Of a stretch of DNA of 64,000 bases, positions 1 to 9,191 are shown in pieces. Position 1 is the first letter of the stretch. Each line of letters starts with the position of its first letter. This DNA is from Chromatiales bacterium 21-64-14 (lineage in GTDB: Bacteria; Pseudomonadota; Gammaproteobacteria; 21-64-14): assembly GCA_002255365.1 (NCBI GenBank), contig NCBI01000005.1, forward strand, positions 1 through 64,000. The letters are read 5' to 3'. Made by a program: the position numbers and the translations under genes. The notes under the pieces are model-generated. The model did not search any database. It was not told the DNA's origin and saw only the letters and a list, made by a program, of their open reading frames with translations.

Positions 1-2430
1 ATGCTGTTCGACGCATCCAAGCCGGCACCGCCCAACGGTAACAACGCCCAGGATAACTATTTCTTCCTGGACCTGCGCAACCGCGGCCAGCTCCGCTTTG
101 GCTTCGATGACAACCAGGGCAACGGCTACGCGGCGCAGACCGGACGTTTTTCCTTCGGGAAGAAGACCTGGGTCCACATCGCCGTGACCTGGGACCTGGG
201 GGCGGGAACGATACAGATCTACGTGAACGGCAACCTGGCAGCCACCGACTCGGCCTCCGGCTCCAGCGGTGCCCTGGGGGCCTTGAACAGCCTCTATCTG
301 GGGAACAACCGCAGCAGTTTCCAGGGGCCGCCGGGCGCCACCGGGGGTTCTGCGGACGGGGTCATGGACGAGGTGCGGATCTACCGCCAGGTGCTCACCC
401 CGGCCGAGATCCTGTTCGACATGAACGCCACCCATCCGTGCGTCGCGTTGGATCATTTCACGATCGGCGTGGGCACCGGGACCGCCAGCACCTGCTCACC
501 GCTGCCCGTCACCATCACCGCCGAGGATGCCGCCAACAATGTGCTGACTACCTACGGCGGGCTCGTCAACCTGAGCGACTCCGCTGGACATGGGACTTGG
601 TCAGTGAATACCGCCTCCGGTACCGTGACGCCGGGCGCCGCGGACAGTGGGACCGGGACCTATCAGTTCGTCCCCGCCGACAACGGGAGTGTGGTTCTCA
701 ATCTCGCCGACGTGCACGCCGACGACCTCACCGTTACGGTAACGGACCCCACCGCGAACGTGACGTCCACTTCCGCGCCGGTCAGCTTCCGCGACGACGC
801 CTTCGTCATCACGCCGACTGACCCGCTCGGCACCCAGGTGGTGGCGGCGCGGCCCCATGGGTTCGACGTTGCGCTGTGGCGCCGCGACCCCACTACCGGC
901 AACTGCGCCATTGCGACGGGATACGCGGGGGTCAAGCCCCTCAAGGCGTGGTACGTGGCGGACCCCAGCGATCCGGCGGGCGCGCTGCCACCCGCCATCG
1001 GCGGCGTAACCTTGCCCGGTGCGATCCCCGCGGCGAACGATCTGAGCCTCGCTTTCAGCTCCGGTCAGGCGCCCTTCACTTTAAACACCTCCGACGTGGG
1101 CAAATACGCCCTCGGCCTGCGGGACGATACCAGCGGCTTCGCCAAGGACCTGACCGGCGGTGCGCGGCCCATCGATGGGAGCAGCGCCACCCTGACCGTG
1201 CGTCCGTTTGCACTGGCGCTGGTAAACATCAGCGCCGGCGCCACGCCGAACCCCGGCAGCACCACGCCGGGGGGCGCGGTATTCACCGCTGCGGGCGGCG
1301 GATTCAGCGCCACGGTGCGCGGCGTGCAATGGCAGGCCGCGGACGATCCGGGCAATACCGGCAGCCCGGCACCGGGCGCAAACTTGGCGGACAACCCGCT
1401 GACTCCCAGCTTTGCCTGGAATACCGCCCTTGCGGCCGGCACGCCGTTCCAGCCAGCGGGCGGTGTCCGCGGCAATCTGACGCTGGGTGGTACCGCACCG
1501 GTCACGCTTCCCCAGGCGGCCTACGGCGGTGGCAGCACCACCGCCAGCCCCTTGCAATACAGCGAGGTGGGCAGCTTCACCCTGCAAGCGCAGGCGGCAA
1601 ACTATCTGAATACCCCTGGGATCAACGTCTACGGCAACGCCGTGGTGGGGCGCTTCATTCCGGCGTATTTCCAGACCGTGGTGACCCCAGGTTGCAGCGG
1701 CGCGCCGTTCACCTATTCCGCGCAGCCCTTCAACGTCACTGCGACGGCATACAATACCTTGGGCACCGTCACCCAGAACTATGACGGGAACCTGGGATAC
1801 GCCAAGCTCACCACCTTCTCCGACGCCAACGCCGGAACCGGAGGCACCCTGAGCAACAACCTGCTCGCGGCCCTCGACTATGTCCATGGGGTCGGTTCCG
1901 ACAACCAGATCACCTATACATTCACCAACAAGGACACCGCCCCGTACACGCTTGCGGTGCGCGCCACGGATACCGACGCGGTGACTTCAGCGGGGCACCT
2001 GGAGGGCACTACCGAGATCCGCAGCGGGCGGGTATTTTTGCAGAATGCCTTCGGCTCGGAGTTGCTCGATCTCACCATGCCCCTGGCGGTGCAGTACTAC
2101 CAGGATGCCACAGCCCAGTGGGTACCCAACACTGCCGACACCTGCACGACCCTCAGCGCAGGCAGCTTCACCCTCGGGAACTGGTCCGGCGCCCTGCATC
2201 CCGGAGACACCGCCATCACCGGCGTCACCTTGAGTGCGGGCAGCGGCGCCCTGACCCTGTCGGCTCCCGGCGCCGGCAAGGTCGGTTCGGTGGACGTGAC
2301 CGGGACCGTGGCGAGTTGGCTGCAGTATGACTGGAACGCGAGCGGCTCGCTGTCCAATCCCAGTGCGCTCGCCTCCTTCGGCATCTTCAAGGCCCCCAAC
2401 CGCGTGATTTATCAGCGCGAGCTCCCGTAG
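1..2430 (+). CDS. MshQ-like LamG/DUF6701 protein, 5'-partial
   Basis: The reading frame is open from the first base and shows no signal peptide, so the true start probably lies upstream of the window. Residues 1-140 look like a LamG/concanavalin-type jelly roll (WVHIAVTWD, then IQIYVNGNL and DEVRIYRQVLTPAEI). The rest is a long, Thr/Ser/Gly-rich beta-structured region, and the C-terminus (FGIFKAPNRVIYQRE) resembles the DUF6701 domain of MshQ-type proteins. In the family this architecture belongs to type IV (MSHA) pilus clusters and is probably surface exposed. No pilus gene is visible because the window starts here. It is convergent with ntrC. The family assignment is fairly confident. The function is inferred from family only, and a general adhesin is the alternative. 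Confidence 0.72.
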   Translation: MLFDASKPAPPNGNNAQDNYFFLDLRNRGQLRFGFDDNQGNGYAAQTGRFSFGKKTWVHIAVTWDLGAGTIQIYVNGNLAATDSASGSSGALGALNSLYLGNNRSSFQGPPGATGGSADGVMDEVRIYRQVLTPAEILFDMNATHPCVALDHFTIGVGTGTASTCSPLPVTITAEDAANNVLTTYGGLVNLSDSAGHGTWSVNTASGTVTPGAADSGTGTYQFVPADNGSVVLNLADVHADDLTVTVTDPTANVTSTSAPVSFRDDAFVITPTDPLGTQVVAARPHGFDVALWRRDPTTGNCAIATGYAGVKPLKAWYVADPSDPAGALPPAIGGVTLPGAIPAANDLSLAFSSGQAPFTLNTSDVGKYALGLRDDTSGFAKDLTGGARPIDGSSATLTVRPFALALVNISAGATPNPGSTTPGGAVFTAAGGGFSATVRGVQWQAADDPGNTGSPAPGANLADNPLTPSFAWNTALAAGTPFQPAGGVRGNLTLGGTAPVTLPQAAYGGGSTTASPLQYSEVGSFTLQAQAANYLNTPGINVYGNAVVGRFIPAYFQTVVTPGCSGAPFTYSAQPFNVTATAYNTLGTVTQNYDGNLGYAKLTTFSDANAGTGGTLSNNLLAALDYVHGVGSDNQITYTFTNKDTAPYTLAVRATDTDAVTSAGHLEGTTEIRSGRVFLQNAFGSELLDLTMPLAVQYYQDATAQWVPNTADTCTTLSAGSFTLGNWSGALHPGDTAITGVTLSAGSGALTLSAPGAGKVGSVDVTGTVASWLQYDWNASGSLSNPSALASFGIFKAPNRVIYQRELP

Positions 2431-2445
2431 AACGCGGCACCTAAT

Positions 2446-2466
2446 CGCGGGCGCGCGCGTCCCGCG
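2446..2466. terminator. GC-rich hairpin between convergent mshQ-like gene and ntrC
   Basis: A six-base inverted repeat (CGCGGG/CCCGCG) with a 9-base loop lies between the stop of the LamG protein and the ntrC stop. No T tract follows on either strand, so termination here is only plausible. Confidence 0.3.
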
Positions 2467-2484
2467 CGGGGGCCCTGCAGCCGC

Positions 2485-3909
2485 TCAGGAAGGCTCGTGG
2501 CCTAGCGTCGCCTCCATGCCCAGTTCGCGGATCTTCCGGGTGAGGGTGTTGCGCCCCCAGCCCAGGAGCTTGGCGGCATCCTGACGCCGTCCACCAGTAC
2601 GCCGCAAGGCGGTTTCGATCAGGATGCGCTCCAGCCGCGGGGTCGCCTCATCCAGGATCGCCCGTTCACCCTGGGCGAGGCGCTGCTCCGCCCACCTTTT
2701 CAGGCCCGATTCCCAGTCCTCTTCGCGGGTCGGGACACCGGCGTCTTCCCGCAATTCCGGCGGTAGGTCCGCCATATGGATCTCCCGCCCGGGGGCCATC
2801 ACGGTAAGCCAGCGGCAGGTATTTTCCAGCTGGCGCACATTACCGGGCCAGTCCAGGTTCTGGAGGTAGGCGTCCACATCCGGGCGCAAGGCCTTGGGTG
2901 CCACGTCGAGCTCCTGCGCCGCCTGTTCCAGAAACACGCGCGCCAGGCCGGGGATATCGGTGCGCCGTTCCCGCAGCGGCGGGATCTGGATCCGGATGAC
3001 ATTCAGGCGGTGGAACAGGTCTTCCCGAAAGGTACCCTCCTGCACCCGCTGGCTCAGGTCCTGGTGGGTGGCCGCGATGATCCGCACGTCCACCTGGATC
3101 GCGGTATGTCCCCCAACCCGGTAGAACTCCCCGTCCGACAGCACGCGTAACAACCGGGTCTGCAACTCCGCCGGCATATCGCCGATCTCGTCCAGAAAGA
3201 GGGAGCCACCGTCGGCCTGCTCAAAGCGCCCGCGTCGCTGGCCGGTGGCGCCCGTGAATGCGCCACGCTCGTGGCCGAACAGCTCCGACTCCAGAAGGTC
3301 GCGGGGAATCGCCGCCATGTTGAGGGCGATGAAGGGGTGGTCGGTACGCGGGCTGTGGCGGTGCAAGGCGCGCGCCACCAGTTCCTTGCCGGTCCCTGAC
3401 TGGCCGGTGATGAGCACTGTGATGTTGGACCGCGACAGCCTGCCGATGGCGCGGAACACCTCCTGCATGGCCGGGGCTTCGCCGATGATCTCCGGCATGC
3501 GCGCGCTTTGGGTACCGCCACCCCCAACGCTGCGTTCGCGCCGGTGTGCGACGGCGCGGCGGACCACCGCGAGTGCGTCATCGACGTCGAAGGGCTTGGG
3601 AAGATATTCAAATGCGCCGCCCTGGAAGGCGGATACGGCGCTGTCCAAATCGGAATGCGCGGTGATCACGATCACCGGCAGGTCCGGATAGTGCGCGCGT
3701 ATCCGCTCCAGCAATTGCAGTCCATCGGTGCCCGGCATGCGGATGTCGGTGATGATCGCATCCGGGACATCGCGGGACAGGGCGTCCAGCACGCCGTCGG
3801 CGCTCTCGAAGGTCTTCACACTCATGTCCGCTTGCCGCAGGGCACGTTCCAGCACCCAGCGGATCGAGCGGTCATCATCGATGATCCAAATGCGTTCCGG
3901 GCTACTCAT
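2485..3909 (-). CDS. glnG: Nitrogen regulation response regulator NtrC (NR-I)
   Basis: This 474-residue protein has the full NtrC layout. The receiver domain (about 1-125) carries phospho-acceptor Asp55 in TDIRMPGTDG. The sigma-54 AAA+ domain (about 145-380) has Walker A GQSGTGKE, the sigma-54-contact motif GAFTGA and Walker B GGSLFLDEIGD. A C-terminal Fis-type helix-turn-helix ends in the typical KLLGWGRNTLTRKI. When phosphorylated by NtrB it activates sigma-54 promoters under nitrogen limitation. Its start overlaps the end of ntrB by 8 bases, so the two are translationally coupled. A matching sigma-54 promoter and NtrC-type sites occur upstream of glnA in this window, which supports the assignment. 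Confidence 0.97.
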   Translation of the reverse strand: MSSPERIWIIDDDRSIRWVLERALRQADMSVKTFESADGVLDALSRDVPDAIITDIRMPGTDGLQLLERIRAHYPDLPVIVITAHSDLDSAVSAFQGGAFEYLPKPFDVDDALAVVRRAVAHRRERSVGGGGTQSARMPEIIGEAPAMQEVFRAIGRLSRSNITVLITGQSGTGKELVARALHRHSPRTDHPFIALNMAAIPRDLLESELFGHERGAFTGATGQRRGRFEQADGGSLFLDEIGDMPAELQTRLLRVLSDGEFYRVGGHTAIQVDVRIIAATHQDLSQRVQEGTFREDLFHRLNVIRIQIPPLRERRTDIPGLARVFLEQAAQELDVAPKALRPDVDAYLQNLDWPGNVRQLENTCRWLTVMAPGREIHMADLPPELREDAGVPTREEDWESGLKRWAEQRLAQGERAILDEATPRLERILIETALRRTGGRRQDAAKLLGWGRNTLTRKIRELGMEATLGHEPS

Positions 3910-4981
3910 CGCGGCACTCCAATGGCAACAGCAGGGTGAATTCGGTATGGCCCGGACGGCTGGTGTATTCGATCAATCCGCCGTGCTGGTTTACCAGTGA
4001 TTGGGCAATGGAGAGACCGAGCCCGGTACCGCCCGCACGACCCGTGATCATCGGGAAGAAGATGCTCTCCTGAAGTTCCGGTGGAATCCCCGGACCATCG
4101 TCCACCACGTCGATCCGTGCCACCAGTTTGTGGCGCCGGGTACCGATGGTGAACTGGCGTTGGGCGCGGGTGCGCAACGCGATGGTCCCCTGATCGGCCA
4201 CCGCCTGAAGGGCATTGCGCACGATGTTTAACAACGCCTGCACCAGCTGGTCCGGATCCGCCCAGAGGGGCGGGATGCTGGGGTCGTAGTCACGCTGGAT
4301 TCGCACCCCGGCGGGCGCTTCCACCTCCACCAGGTTGCGCACATGCTCGACCACCTGGTGCAGGTTGATCTCGCGCTTGCGGGGCAGTCCATTAGGACCC
4401 AGCATCCGGTCCACCAGGGACTGCAGCCGGTCCGCCTCGCCGATGATGATGCGGGTGTACTCCCTGAGATGCGCGCCGGGGAGTTCCCGTTCCAGGAGTT
4501 GTGCCGCTCCGCGCAGGCCACCCAGGGGGTTCTTGATCTCGTGGGCGAGCCCGCGGATGAGGGCGCGGGTTACTTGGCTCTGGGCGATCAGGTTCTCTTC
4601 CCGCGTGATGCGTAGGTGGCGGTCCACCTGTAGCAGTTCCAGCACCACCGCGGGGCTGGAGTCGGCCTCCAAAATCGGGGTCACGGTGCAGTCAACGGTG
4701 ACCAGGCGGTCAATGGGGAGCCGCAGCTCCAGCCCCCGTTCGGTGTAGGGGTGGGCGCCCGCCAGGGCCTGGGCCAGGATCGGGGTGAGGCACTCGGCGC
4801 CGGGCAGGAGCTGGTTCAGGTGGAACCCCCGTGCCTGGCGTGCGCTGACCTCCAGCAGCATCTCCGCGGCCGGATTCAGGTAGCGCAGGGTGAGACCGTC
4901 CCCCAGCAATAGGACCGCGACGCTGAGATTCTCGAGGACCCTTTGGGCCCCATTCCGCATTGGCAAGACCGGCGCTGGCAT
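3902..4981 (-). CDS. glnL: Nitrogen sensor histidine kinase NtrB (NR-II)
   Basis: A cytoplasmic kinase/phosphatase that phosphorylates NtrC under PII control. From the chosen start the protein is 359 residues, normal for NtrB. It has a PAS-like sensor region (about 10-120), then the phospho-acceptor His147 in GLAHEIKNPLGG, and a HATPase domain with N box (NIVRNALQA), G1 (DDGPGIP) and G2 (GGTGLGLSI). The frame stays open upstream to 5242, but those 87 extra residues look non-coding and cross an NtrC-like site. The start at 4981 has an AAGAGG ribosome site and begins the conserved region. No membrane segment is present. It is co-transcribed with ntrC and lies downstream of glnA and the DUF4124 gene. 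Confidence 0.95.
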   Translation of the reverse strand: MPAPVLPMRNGAQRVLENLSVAVLLLGDGLTLRYLNPAAEMLLEVSARQARGFHLNQLLPGAECLTPILAQALAGAHPYTERGLELRLPIDRLVTVDCTVTPILEADSSPAVVLELLQVDRHLRITREENLIAQSQVTRALIRGLAHEIKNPLGGLRGAAQLLERELPGAHLREYTRIIIGEADRLQSLVDRMLGPNGLPRKREINLHQVVEHVRNLVEVEAPAGVRIQRDYDPSIPPLWADPDQLVQALLNIVRNALQAVADQGTIALRTRAQRQFTIGTRRHKLVARIDVVDDGPGIPPELQESIFFPMITGRAGGTGLGLSIAQSLVNQHGGLIEYTSRPGHTEFTLLLPLECRDE

Positions 4982-4988
4982 ATCTGAA

Positions 4989-5012
4989 CCTCTTGCAAAA
5001 CCTCTTGCAAAA
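4989..5012 (-). repeat. Two exact 12-base repeats duplicating the ntrB ribosome site
   Basis: Two adjacent copies of CCTCTTGCAAAA (plus strand) lie just before the ntrB ATG. On the coding strand each unit reads TTTTGCAAGAGG, so the AAGAGG ribosome-binding motif is present twice. The copy nearest the ATG is at functional spacing. Confidence 0.6.
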
Positions 5013-5183
5013 ACCAAACCACTCCCCGTCGCGGGTATCAAATCTTTCGCGGGATTCTGAAAAAAATCATTTACGAACAATGCACTGCCATGGACAGCGG
5101 TGTGCGGCCGCGGTGCGCCAACGCACGCTTGCACGCATTGAGGTTCCCTGCGGGGATATGGGTGGCCACTTAGCGACCCTGTG

Positions 5184-5200
5184 CGCACCATGATAGTGCA
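5184..5200. promoter_or_regulatory. NtrC-type binding site upstream of ntrB
   Basis: The 17-mer CGCACCATGATAGTGCA closely matches the NtrC dyad TGCACCA-N3-TGGTGCA. It lies about 200 bases upstream of the ntrB start. In enteric bacteria a site before glnL lets NtrC control the glnLG transcript. No sigma-54 promoter is visible between this site and ntrB, so repression or autoregulation is as likely as activation. Confidence 0.6.
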
Positions 5201-5448
5201 TTTTGGGCGCCGCTGCGCCGCAGCAATGAGCCCACGGGTCACGCGTCAATAGCCGATGAGACGGGCTCTAGCCCGGATTTCTGAGCGGTTTCCGGCCGCG
5301 GCTGCCCACGTAGCCAGGGCCGGGCCGTATTCTCTTCTCAGGGGCCGCCTCGACTAGGCGTCGATCCGCGCCATCGGAACGGACACGATCAGAAAAATAG
5401 GACGGTTGCCCGCCGCCGCAGTACCGACACGACTACTTGGACAAGGCG

Positions 5449-6126
5449 TTAGGGGGCGCCGCTGCGTAGCGGGCGGGGGATATTGGAGTTGGGGCTGAGT
5501 ACGTTCGGATTCGAAGAAAGTACATTAGGGTTTTGCGACCGGACATTGGGGTTGGAACTCAGCACATTGGGGCCGGGCGATCCCTGGGTCCCCGCGGGGT
5601 TCGGTGCGAGGAGCGCGGAGAACCGCATCAAGTGAAACGTGACCACTGGGCTCGACGTCAGTACGTTACCCGTAGGCCCCACCACCTGGGCCTCCAGGGT
5701 GTGGGTGCCACGATCCACGTTGGGAATCACCATATCCGGCGCCGCGTATTGGTGCGGCAAGCGGGAGCCGTCCAGCAGCAGAACTATGGTGTCGCCTTCC
5801 CCTGCCCTGAGCGCCGGGTGGATCGCCACCTTCACGGCGACATCCCCATTGTTCTGGCGCACCGTGGCATCGGGCCCGGGTGCGGTGATCTTCAGGGACG
5901 CGTAGACGGCGTGCCCTGCCATGCCCGCGGTGCCGGTCACCCCCGGCACCGGGAGCTTGGCCGGATCGTAGACGTTGGCCGGCGGGATCACCACTTTCTG
6001 GGCCCCGGGGCGGGGTTGGTCGGAAAAGACCACCGACCCGTCCTTGCCCACCCAGCGGTAGACGTTGGCGGCAGACGCCAGCATTGGCACCGCCCACAGG
6101 GCAAGTATGACCCAGCTGCGATTCAT
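5449..6126 (-). CDS. DUF4124-domain secreted protein with C-terminal heptad repeats
   Basis: A 225-residue exported protein. The start at 6126 gives a clear signal peptide (MNRSWVILALWAVPMLASA). It is followed by a DUF4124 motif (VYRWVGKDGSVVFSDQP), which is typical of small envelope proteins in Gammaproteobacteria. The middle looks like an Ig/beta-sandwich domain (about 90-180). The last 35 residues are degenerate SSNPNVL-type heptads rich in Asn, Pro and Ser. The family has no settled function. Its place between glnA and ntrB is a recurring gammaproteobacterial arrangement, known from family context. A hairpin separates it from glnA, so it may be expressed by readthrough or from its own promoter. 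Confidence 0.8.
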   Translation of the reverse strand: MNRSWVILALWAVPMLASAANVYRWVGKDGSVVFSDQPRPGAQKVVIPPANVYDPAKLPVPGVTGTAGMAGHAVYASLKITAPGPDATVRQNNGDVAVKVAIHPALRAGEGDTIVLLLDGSRLPHQYAAPDMVIPNVDRGTHTLEAQVVGPTGNVLTSSPVVTFHLMRFSALLAPNPAGTQGSPGPNVLSSNPNVRSQNPNVLSSNPNVLSPNSNIPRPLRSGAP

Positions 6127-6250
6127 GACGACTACGATAGTGGAGCCGGTCCTGGGGCGCAAGGGCCCGGCCATGAAGGGTAGCGCGCAGGGTAGCCTGC
6201 CCCGCTTCCCGGCCGCGCCGGCACGGGGGCCACGGCGGGGGCCTCAAACG

Positions 6251-6278
6251 ACAGACGCCCCCGCAAGGGGGCGTCTGT
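6251..6278 (-). terminator. Perfect 12-bp stem hairpin after glnA
   Basis: The inverted repeat ACAGACGCCCCC/GGGGGCGTCTGT has a 4-base loop and lies 23 bases past the glnA stop. On the glnA strand only a short TCGTTTG follows, so the T tract is weak. It probably attenuates or processes the glnA transcript and partly uncouples the genes downstream. Confidence 0.65.
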
Positions 6279-6300
6279 GAGCCGCACGTTTACGGCAACT

Positions 6301-7707
6301 TCACAGGCTATAATAGAGATCAAATTCCACTGGATGCGTGGTCATGCGCAGGCGGGTGACCTCCTTCATCTTCAGGTCGATATACCCGTCGATCATATCG
6401 TCGGAAAACACTCCACCGGCGGTGAGGAACTTGCGGTCCTTGTCCAATATGCCAAGCGCCTGATCCAGCGCGTGACACACCGTGGGGATCTTCTTTTCCT
6501 CTTCCGGCGGAAGATCGTACAGGTCCTTGTCCATGGCCTCGCCGGGGTGGATCTTATTGAGGATCCCGTCGATGCCCGCCATCATCAACGCCGCAAAGGT
6601 GAAGTACGGGTTGCCGCTGGAGTCCGGGAACCGTACCTCGATGCGCCGCGCCTTTGGGTTGGCCACGTACGGGATACGCACCGATGCGGAGCGATTGCGC
6701 GCCGAGTAGGCCAGCAGCACCGGTGCCTCGAAACCCGGGACCAGGCGCTTGTAACTGTTGGTACCTGAGTTCGTAAAGGCATTCAGGGCACGCGCGTGCT
6801 TGAAGATGCCGCCGATATAGTAAAGCGCGAGTTCCGACAACCCACCGTACTTGTTGCCCGCGAACAGATTCTTGCCCTGCTTGGCCAGGGACTGGTGCAC
6901 ATGCATGCCGCTGCCGTTGTCGCCCACCAAGGGTTTCGGCATGAAGGTCGCCGTCTTGCCGTAGGCGTGGGCCACGTTCTGAACCACGTACTTGAGGATC
7001 AGCAGTTCGTCCGCCTTGCGGGTAAGGGTGTTGAAGGCGGTGCCGATCTCGCACTGACCAGCGGTTGCCACCTCGTGATGATGCACCTCCACCTTCAACC
7101 CCATCTCCTCCAGTGCCAGACACATGGCGGAGCGGATATCTTGCAGGGAGTCCACCGGTGGCACCGGGAAATATCCGCCCTTGACGGAGGGACGGTGCCC
7201 GATGTTGCCGTCATCGAAGACGCGCTCGGAGTTCCACGATGCCTCGTCGGAGTCGATCTTGTAGAACGCGCCGCGCATCTCCGCACCCCAGCGCGCGTCG
7301 TCAAAGATGAAAAACTCCGGCTCCGGCCCGAAGTAGGCGGTATCGGCGATCTTGGTGGACTTCAGGTAGGCCTCGGCGCGCTTGGCGATCGTCCGCGGAT
7401 CGCGGTCGTAACCCTGCATGGTGGTGGGCTCGAGGATATCGCAGCGCACGATCAGGGTCGGCTCGTCGGTAAACGGGTCCATCACCGCCGTTTCCGGGTC
7501 CGGCATTAGCACCATGTCGGATTCATTGATCCCTTTCCAGCCGGCGATGCTGGAACCATCGAACATCTTGCCGTCCTTGAAAAAGCTGCCGTCCACTTGG
7601 CTCGCCGGCATGGACAGATGCTGTTCTTTACCACGGGTGTCGGCGAACCGGAGGTCGACAAATTTGACACCCTGGTCTTTGAGCAACTTCAGTACTTTCG
7701 CGGACAT
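6301..7707 (-). CDS. glnA: Glutamine synthetase, type I
   Basis: Catalyses ATP-dependent amidation of glutamate to glutamine, the main ammonium assimilation step. The 468-residue protein is the standard GSI length. Visible signatures are the beta-Grasp region with [10 protein letters not shown], metal and substrate residues in [10 protein letters not shown], the ATP-site stretch beginning [12 protein letters not shown], and the adenylylation loop [10 protein letters not shown]. Its Tyr falls exactly at position 397, so control by GlnE adenylylation is expected. The start at 7707 follows a strong AGGAGG ribosome site; a longer in-frame extension upstream is not needed. It is transcribed from a sigma-54 promoter with two NtrC-type enhancers and lies upstream of DUF4124-ntrB-ntrC on the same strand. 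Confidence 0.98.
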   Translation of the reverse strand: MSAKVLKLLKDQGVKFVDLRFADTRGKEQHLSMPASQVDGSFFKDGKMFDGSSIAGWKGINESDMVLMPDPETAVMDPFTDEPTLIVRCDILEPTTMQGYDRDPRTIAKRAEAYLKSTKIADTAYFGPEPEFFIFDDARWGAEMRGAFYKIDSDEASWNSERVFDDGNIGHRPSVKGGYFPVPPVDSLQDIRSAMCLALEEMGLKVEVHHHEVATAGQCEIGTAFNTLTRKADELLILKYVVQNVAHAYGKTATFMPKPLVGDNGSGMHVHQSLAKQGKNLFAGNKYGGLSELALYYIGGIFKHARALNAFTNSGTNSYKRLVPGFEAPVLLAYSARNRSASVRIPYVANPKARRIEVRFPDSSGNPYFTFAALMMAGIDGILNKIHPGEAMDKDLYDLPPEEEKKIPTVCHALDQALGILDKDRKFLTAGGVFSDDMIDGYIDLKMKEVTRLRMTTHPVEFDLYYSL

Positions 7708-7784
7708 GAAAGGTCCTCCTGGACAGTGACGGGAGGCGCTGCGCGATGCATCTGCGCGGCCGCCGGAACCGGTTGGTTGTAAAG

Positions 7785-7800
7785 AGCACAAACTGTGCCA
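7785..7800 (-). promoter_or_regulatory. Sigma-54 promoter of glnA
   Basis: On the minus strand the sequence TGGCACAGTTTGTGCT matches TGGCAC-N5-TTGCW with one mismatch, and the GG and GC elements are correctly spaced. Transcription would begin near 7774, about 67 bases before the glnA ATG. Confidence 0.8.
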
Positions 7801-7863
7801 TTGATATAACCGCCTGTTATTTCAGTGCTTACGGTGGTCCGGCGGCCCGACTTTTTCAAAAAA

Positions 7864-7880
7864 TGCGTCATGATAGTGCA
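7864..7880. promoter_or_regulatory. NtrC enhancer site 1 for glnA
   Basis: The 17-mer TGCGTCATGATAGTGCA matches the NtrC dyad well. Its centre is about 98 bases upstream of the predicted glnA start point. Confidence 0.7.
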
Positions 7881-7893
7881 AACTGGCCGCCTG

Positions 7894-7910
7894 CGCACCG
7901 TTATCGTGCG
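7894..7910. promoter_or_regulatory. NtrC enhancer site 2 for glnA
   Basis: The dyad CGCACCGTTATCGTGCG lies 30 bases (about three helical turns) from site 1, like the paired high-affinity sites of enteric glnAp2. It overlaps the 3' end of the neighbouring cation-efflux gene. Confidence 0.65.
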
Positions 7911-9106
7911 AGCGCGCTCTCGAAGTGCACCGCGACCTTCCCCACCTCGGGAAGATTCCGGGCCCCGCGGGCCAGGGCCTCCGCGAGTGTTTCTGCGGAG
8001 TCCAGATCCGTCACCACCGCGAGCGGCAGCACCAACTCGACATTCACCTTGCCCCCCAGATAATGGAGGGTGACTCGGCGCAGGCGACGCGCCTCGTCCA
8101 GTCCACGCCATTCGCGGCGCAACCGCACCAGCATCTCATCCCTCTGGGGCAAGTGCTGCGATGGGGATACGGTCGCATCGTCTTCCGGGTCGATATGCAC
8201 CAACACGTCCGTGATCTCCTCGAACTGGCGGATCAACCGCGCACGTACCGTCTCACTGATCTGGTGCCCTTCGGATACGCTCAAGGTTGGTTCCACCAGG
8301 ATATGCACGTCCACGAGCGCGTCGGAGCCCATCCGCCGGCTGCGCAGCATGTGCAGGGCCTTCACCCCTGGCACGGATTGTATGGCATGTTCGACCGCTA
8401 CCACCCGTTCCCGCTCCAGGCCGGTGTCGATGAGCTCACGCACGCTCTGCCACATCAGGCCCCAGCCGATCTTGGCGATCATCGCCGCCACCACGATGGC
8501 GGCGATGGCGTCCAGGTAGGGGAGGCCCGCAAGGGTTCCCGCGATCCCCACCGCCACCACCACGGAGGAGATGGCATCGCTGCGATGATGCCAAGCGTTG
8601 GCCCGCAGCACGTTGGAACGGAAGCGGCGCGCGGCGCGCGCCGTGTAGTGGTAGAGCGCCTCCTTGGATACGATGGACAGGGCGGCGATCACCAGGGTCA
8701 GCACGTCCGGGCGCAACAGGTCCCGGGGCGCGAAGAGACGGTAGCCCGCATCGTACATGATCCCAGCCCCCACCAGGATCAGAAACACGCCGAGCGCGAC
8801 GGTGATGACCGTCTCGATACGTCCATGGCCATAGGGATGGTCTTCGTCCGCGTCCCGGCTACCGTGGCGGACCGCCACCAGAACCATGGCGTCGGACACA
8901 AGATCGGACAGCGAGTGTATCCCATCCGCCACCAAAGCCTGCGAATGTCCCTGCAAGCCGAACACGACCTTCACCACGGACAGCACCACGTTCACCATCG
9001 CGCCCACTACGGTGACCCGGCGGGAGGCCTGATAGCGAGCGTCCGCGTCCGGAGACGGGATAGCGTTGTCGGTGATGCCGTTGGACATGCGTGGGGAAGG
9101 GGTCAT
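7901..9106 (-). CDS. Cation diffusion facilitator (CDF) family metal exporter
   Basis: A proton-coupled divalent metal exporter of the inner membrane. About six membrane helices are visible between residues 30 and 220. The transport-site motifs are HSLSD (helix 2, about residue 64) and HHRSDA (helix 5, about residue 172), and a DxxxDxDHPYGHG loop follows helix 2. The C-terminal cytoplasmic part (about 225-401) is longer than in FieF and appears to hold two ferredoxin-like segments. The His/Asp pattern fits Zn/Fe/Mn-type CDFs, but the metal cannot be fixed by eye. The start is uncertain between 9106 and 9088 because neither has a strong ribosome site. It is not obviously part of the glnA operon. 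Confidence 0.88.
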   Translation of the reverse strand: MTPSPRMSNGITDNAIPSPDADARYQASRRVTVVGAMVNVVLSVVKVVFGLQGHSQALVADGIHSLSDLVSDAMVLVAVRHGSRDADEDHPYGHGRIETVITVALGVFLILVGAGIMYDAGYRLFAPRDLLRPDVLTLVIAALSIVSKEALYHYTARAARRFRSNVLRANAWHHRSDAISSVVVAVGIAGTLAGLPYLDAIAAIVVAAMIAKIGWGLMWQSVRELIDTGLERERVVAVEHAIQSVPGVKALHMLRSRRMGSDALVDVHILVEPTLSVSEGHQISETVRARLIRQFEEITDVLVHIDPEDDATVSPSQHLPQRDEMLVRLRREWRGLDEARRLRRVTLHYLGGKVNVELVLPLAVVTDLDSAETLAEALARGARNLPEVGKVAVHFESALAR

Positions 9107-9191
9107 GGGATCGCGCGGCGCCGGAAGGGCCGGTTCGGCGGGTATTATCCACCAGACCGGCGGTGCGCGGAACCGCTGCGGGAACTTGGCC

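Larger units (their letters stand above)
4982..5448. other. 467-base gap upstream of ntrB
   Basis: No credible gene is seen between the DUF4124 gene and ntrB. The gap holds a two-copy 12-base tandem repeat at 4989-5012 and an NtrC-type dyad at 5184-5200. The remaining sequence around 5243-5448 shows no clear terminator or promoter. Confidence 0.6.

Noticed and set aside
4982..5242. N-terminal extension of NtrB
   Set aside because: The 87 extra codons look non-coding, overlap an NtrC site and are not needed; the start at 4981 matches the family.
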